A stretch of DNA of 44,557 nucleotides, taken from NCBI GenBank assembly GCA_964593455.1, contig CAZQHK010000034.1, forward strand, positions 1 through 44,557. Direction: 5' to 3'. Source of the stretch: CAZQHK01 sp964593455. Its GTDB lineage: Bacteria > Muiribacteriota > CAYSPT01. A program made the position numbers and the translations under genes. Positions 42,601 to 44,557 of this stretch are shown piece by piece (position 1 is the first letter of the stretch; each line of letters starts with the position of its first letter). The notes beneath the pieces were generated by a model. That model was given only the letters and a program-made list of their open reading frames with translations. It was not told where the DNA came from and ran no database searches.

Positions 42601-44503
42601 AGCCAGTTTCGGACCGTTCATCAAGCTGGGCAAAGACGACAGTGTCAGTAACCGGAATTTCTCTGACCGGTACGAGGATCTGCAGTTCTGGTCGGGACGA
42701 GACGACAAAGGGACCGAGTACAGCGACGAGAGCGAGTTCTTCAGTATCCCCAGCGATCCGGTCAAATACAAGCTGCGGATGAAGGCCTGGCGGGATTATA
42801 CCTACTGGATCTACTGGCCCATGCTGGGCGAGTGGGTGGAAGCCCTGCCGCCGGCCTACGAGATCGAGGCGGAAACAGAAGTGCTGGTCAGGGATGTGGA
42901 AGCACCCGAGGTGCTGGATATCATCGCCGCTTACGCTGACGGAAACCGGATATCGGGCACGAGTACCCTGTACGCCACTACCGGCGGCGAACTCGTGCTG
43001 GGCCGGGATCCTTCCGAAATAGATCCCGATCAGCCGCCTCCTCTCGGCAACCCGGTTAGTGTCACGGTAATTCTGCAGGACAACAATCCCATGGATTCGT
43101 ATAAGGGAGCCGTTAATGGTGGGTATGCCAACCAGCTTAAACCCTGGGGTGACGGCCGGGCTGAAAAGACCGACTGGCTGGATGCTATCAATCCCGGCGC
43201 CGCGGTGACGAACAATGCCCTGGTAGATGAAGGCCGGTATTCGAACCTGCATTCCCAGCAGCGGTTTGCCCGGCTCAGTTACGAGGCTTTCGCCATGGTG
43301 GAAGTTAACGACGATCCGGAAATCAGACCGGCCTTGGCCAGCGAACGCCATTTCCTTCCTGCCAAGAACATTGTTGAATCAAACGAATCGGGTCTCGATA
43401 GCAGGTTATCAAATTCTCTGATCACCATGGATGCTGAAGCTGACGGCCTCCTGTCGCAAATCGCCAAACCGGTCAAAGAGGTCAGCTATTACCAGTATAC
43501 TTTTGACCTGTCGGGTGTTTCGCCTCTATCTAAACACCGTATAGAAGGTCGAGAGGATCTGGCTTACGAGTGGACAGACCACTTCAGTTTCCACTACGCC
43601 AACAATACTCGCGGATGGCAGTCTCCGGGAATCTACGGCAACTTTTCCGACTCCAGTGGTAACGTGCTGGAAAAAGTTAAATTGGGCGAAATCATGATTC
43701 GGGACAATATTCAGCCCAACCCTTTCCTGCTGGTGGAGATCATCGGCCGGGAGTCCAATATCAATTTCGCTCCACGCGGTCTACCCAAGTCATCCTTTCT
43801 CCGGGAAATCACCCGCTATGACGAGGACCAGGCACGGTGGGTTACCCAGGAAGAAGGGTGGTTTTCGTTCTTCAATAACGGAGACTGGTTTGATGATCTG
43901 GGGCAGGTGGATAAAAATGTCGTTCCGTGGCAGCATTTCATCGATCTCGGTAATCTCACCAACCAGTTTTGGACACCTTCAGAACCGCTCTTTCCGGTGA
44001 CGCCTCTGGCCATCACGTTTCAACCTGTCCCCGATAAGACCCGTGTATCCATCAATGGGGTTTTCAGCTCTGATAACATCACCGACCGGGATGACATTAC
44101 ATTGACCTACACCGTTAGGGATTCCGCCAATGGCAGTGACATCAAACAGGTAGGCGACGGCAAACTGCCGGTCCAGTTTATCTTCTACGAGAGTGATGAT
44201 TCCGAGGCCGGCCCGAGAAATATCATCATGAGTGCCTATATCGAGGACGATGCCCTGGATTGGAACGGGCAACCGCTAGCCAACCGCCGGAACTTCCGTT
44301 ATTTTCTCCCGGTCTACCAGACCAGGGTTAGCCGGCATATCCTGGAGACCAGGTATACTTCAAGCCAGGCGGGGACTGTAACCGATACGGGGGATGGTGA
44401 CAATTCCGGTGATGACGACAGCTCGGATGACGATTCCGACGATGACGACAGCTCGGACGACGACGGGGAAGACAGCGACGATGACGACTCGGAAGATGAC
44501 TAG
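39665..44503 (+). CDS. Giant secreted protein with His cluster and Asp/Ser tail
   Basis: 1612 aa from the ATG at 39665, chosen because the GAGAGGAG site lies upstream; a TTG at 39644 overlaps that site. A signal peptide (about 1-37, 'VLALLIVAIYLSPLPG' core) sends it out. No family is recognised. The N-terminal part has propeller-like 'ENGEIYVLISGG' and 'GGIVFALDRKSKEVFKFRRD' segments. Eight His lie between residues 134 and 157. Cys-containing 'HVNGCHDGCTGG' follows. Central and C-terminal parts look beta-rich and Ig-like ('VSVTVILQDNNPMDS', 'LEITITLQYPKEPANHP'). The last 39 residues hold 23 Asp, two Glu and Ser/Gly, with near-repeats of DDDSS. There is no LPxTG and no C-terminal hydrophobic helix. 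Metal or calcium binding in the tail or the His cluster is inference. It is not obviously in an operon with the gene before it, having its own promoter. Confidence 0.88.
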   Translation: MKTPNNFIVFAVRKSCVLALLIVAIYLSPLPGLWSAGAPSLGIGENGEIYVLISGGEAGGVHALNNLTAGSNGIGVPEILFNPTNKINTTIRGLKVDSARNIFFFKVEADPSFKLIPGNIRVRINSTSYTRGAHHTTHNWHGFNHMNHYGHYNPTSHKWSQKCGKPGWGDYAVYGNLTGASMPVGYIPSGYSATDKNKPNCTSNWYWAPNKVAYHSHVRSRTDGRYGRQVRIDKEDSSASTGSSYYIFAEKQFHKLTEYFLMEWLDVPVLRVQNYANQDILLGSGNRVANTEELNIERRHVNGCHDGCTGGNNTSSVSSTPWISEVVVSTKGGDVQSKDVYLYKRQIGEDNGIILRNDGKGSIKSDSIIGYAADKSTNYLAVSSRDDSNDWVYLLGDRIIKEWLSDFGMPTSGLSIDEVVVSDQWWQDGGIVFALDRKSKEVFKFRRDESNQDHGRPEKINVPANTDSIGSDGYGNLYYAIPRFDPPDTASFIPAYQQNGGHIKSISWSTYSDKPPLVVGVGMATFQQKVTKTVYRYGYVSREESEVAPIVIGYNTYTRTVMVDNMSPGENPDNLPAKWKWSGAYELQSKVDETVRTEITAVNYATPPQVTGFQPAHLDIDGPYFSDPIEGMIIPFEKVGWTGYEEGETYIFGVENRAIPDLNINDDRYADRAININSGEGDTADGLKNESLWHCLEMSVDNDENGQVNGALDNYNHKLGAGGNQLTDWKGGFPGTVDFTTLRYRWTLYQYENRYGMDVTKLDRNKDGKPDGPRAIYDQTGDASKSFGWKKFSYFPMRPSGGKYELRLEAKYHWFDYDKLPRGSLASARWSVPGVYVPPKTPGKDNSERGKSSDDGVMVRYQFYVKPGEQLPPQNPGKIVCRRISPLDGESPAPPDTPRLVGNRWIIDEDREVLWELTAKDASDKRIDIMLQDSPPLPAGIDPNRIQDLKWADPVNLEITITLQYPKEPANHPRAGEQAASFGPFIKLGKDDSVSNRNFSDRYEDLQFWSGRDDKGTEYSDESEFFSIPSDPVKYKLRMKAWRDYTYWIYWPMLGEWVEALPPAYEIEAETEVLVRDVEAPEVLDIIAAYADGNRISGTSTLYATTGGELVLGRDPSEIDPDQPPPLGNPVSVTVILQDNNPMDSYKGAVNGGYANQLKPWGDGRAEKTDWLDAINPGAAVTNNALVDEGRYSNLHSQQRFARLSYEAFAMVEVNDDPEIRPALASERHFLPAKNIVESNESGLDSRLSNSLITMDAEADGLLSQIAKPVKEVSYYQYTFDLSGVSPLSKHRIEGREDLAYEWTDHFSFHYANNTRGWQSPGIYGNFSDSSGNVLEKVKLGEIMIRDNIQPNPFLLVEIIGRESNINFAPRGLPKSSFLREITRYDEDQARWVTQEEGWFSFFNNGDWFDDLGQVDKNVVPWQHFIDLGNLTNQFWTPSEPLFPVTPLAITFQPVPDKTRVSINGVFSSDNITDRDDITLTYTVRDSANGSDIKQVGDGKLPVQFIFYESDDSEAGPRNIIMSAYIEDDALDWNGQPLANRRNFRYFLPVYQTRVSRHILETRYTSSQAGTVTDTGDGDNSGDDDSSDDDSDDDDSSDDDGEDSDDDDSEDD

Positions 44504-44557
44504 CCCGGATATTTCACCAGTCTTCCTGCTGCGGCCACGGATGCACCCGCATCTTCT

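Noticed and set aside
1..44557. CRISPR array, toxin-antitoxin, restriction or phage-defence operon
   Set aside because: No regular repeats with spacers and no recognisable effector families were seen; the dNMP-kinase-like gene alone does not indicate a prophage.

Overview
The window looks like a scaffold from an uncultivated, Gram-negative-type bacterium. It is joined across a run of exactly 100 N (28209-28308). By eye the G+C is about 50-55%, except for the first 1.65 kb, which is clearly AT-richer. The gene mix recalls planctomycete-like or candidate-phylum genomes: a kinase with 14 WD40 repeats and a DWG motif, an FHA-GAF-SpoIIE phosphatase, a class III cyclase, HEAT/TPR-decorated SGNH proteins, an FGE-fold fusion, a bacterial alpha-2-macroglobulin and a very large secreted protein. 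No marker here fixes the phylum. Many intergenic gaps hold good sigma70-type promoters (TTGACA-like, 17-18 bp, TATAAT-like), and these help decide gene starts.

Layout. 1-1653 (-): AT-rich, possibly CgeB-like glycosyltransferase, cut by the window edge, divergent from a SAM methyltransferase (1850-2563). 2589-3971 (-): cysS. 4186-7734: membrane Ser/Thr kinase with WD40 propellers. 7949-12845: a cell-surface or glycan-looking group, made of a degenerate SGNH protein overlapping a polytopic membrane protein, which meets a canonical SGNH hydrolase tail to tail. 12915-13099: a 185-bp imperfect palindrome resembling a MITE. 13206-13358: a possible small membrane protein. 13411-15213 (-): FHA-GAF-PP2C phosphatase. 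15459-16718: a four-helix membrane protein and signal peptidase I. 16761-16958 (-): a 65-aa membrane protein supported by both promoter and RBS. 17139-19749: tldD and tldE. 19769-21010 (-): a secreted DUF4105-like protein. 21433-21990 (-): mntP.

22156-28003 (-) is the most unusual locus. A 1767-aa alpha-2-macroglobulin with an intact CxEQ thioester motif carries about ten transmembrane segments at the place where the bait region is expected. The last segment reads like a type IV pilin N-terminal helix. The next gene encodes a pilin-like periplasmic domain that lacks such a helix.

Across the gap, a consensus promoter at 28361-28389 appears to drive a compact operon: a dNMP-kinase-like protein, an S51 peptidase-like protein, an RlmD/TrmA-family rRNA methyltransferase, a CysQ-type phosphatase and a PAS-GAF-LuxR regulator (28457-34103). 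Facing it is an mscS-cyclase pair (36708-34114). 36863-39511 encodes a paralogue of the 9820-11589 membrane protein, fused to an FGE-fold domain without the catalytic cysteines. 39665-44503 is a 1612-aa secreted protein with a histidine cluster near its N-terminus and an Asp/Ser tail. The last 54 bases (44504-44557) hold nothing I can recognise.

Taken together, the region combines housekeeping genes (cysS, lepB, tldDE, rlmD, cysQ, mscS, mntP) with signalling proteins (kinase, phosphatase, cyclase, PAS-LuxR) and a set of novel envelope proteins. I saw no tRNA, rRNA, CRISPR array, transposase or recognisable defence operon.
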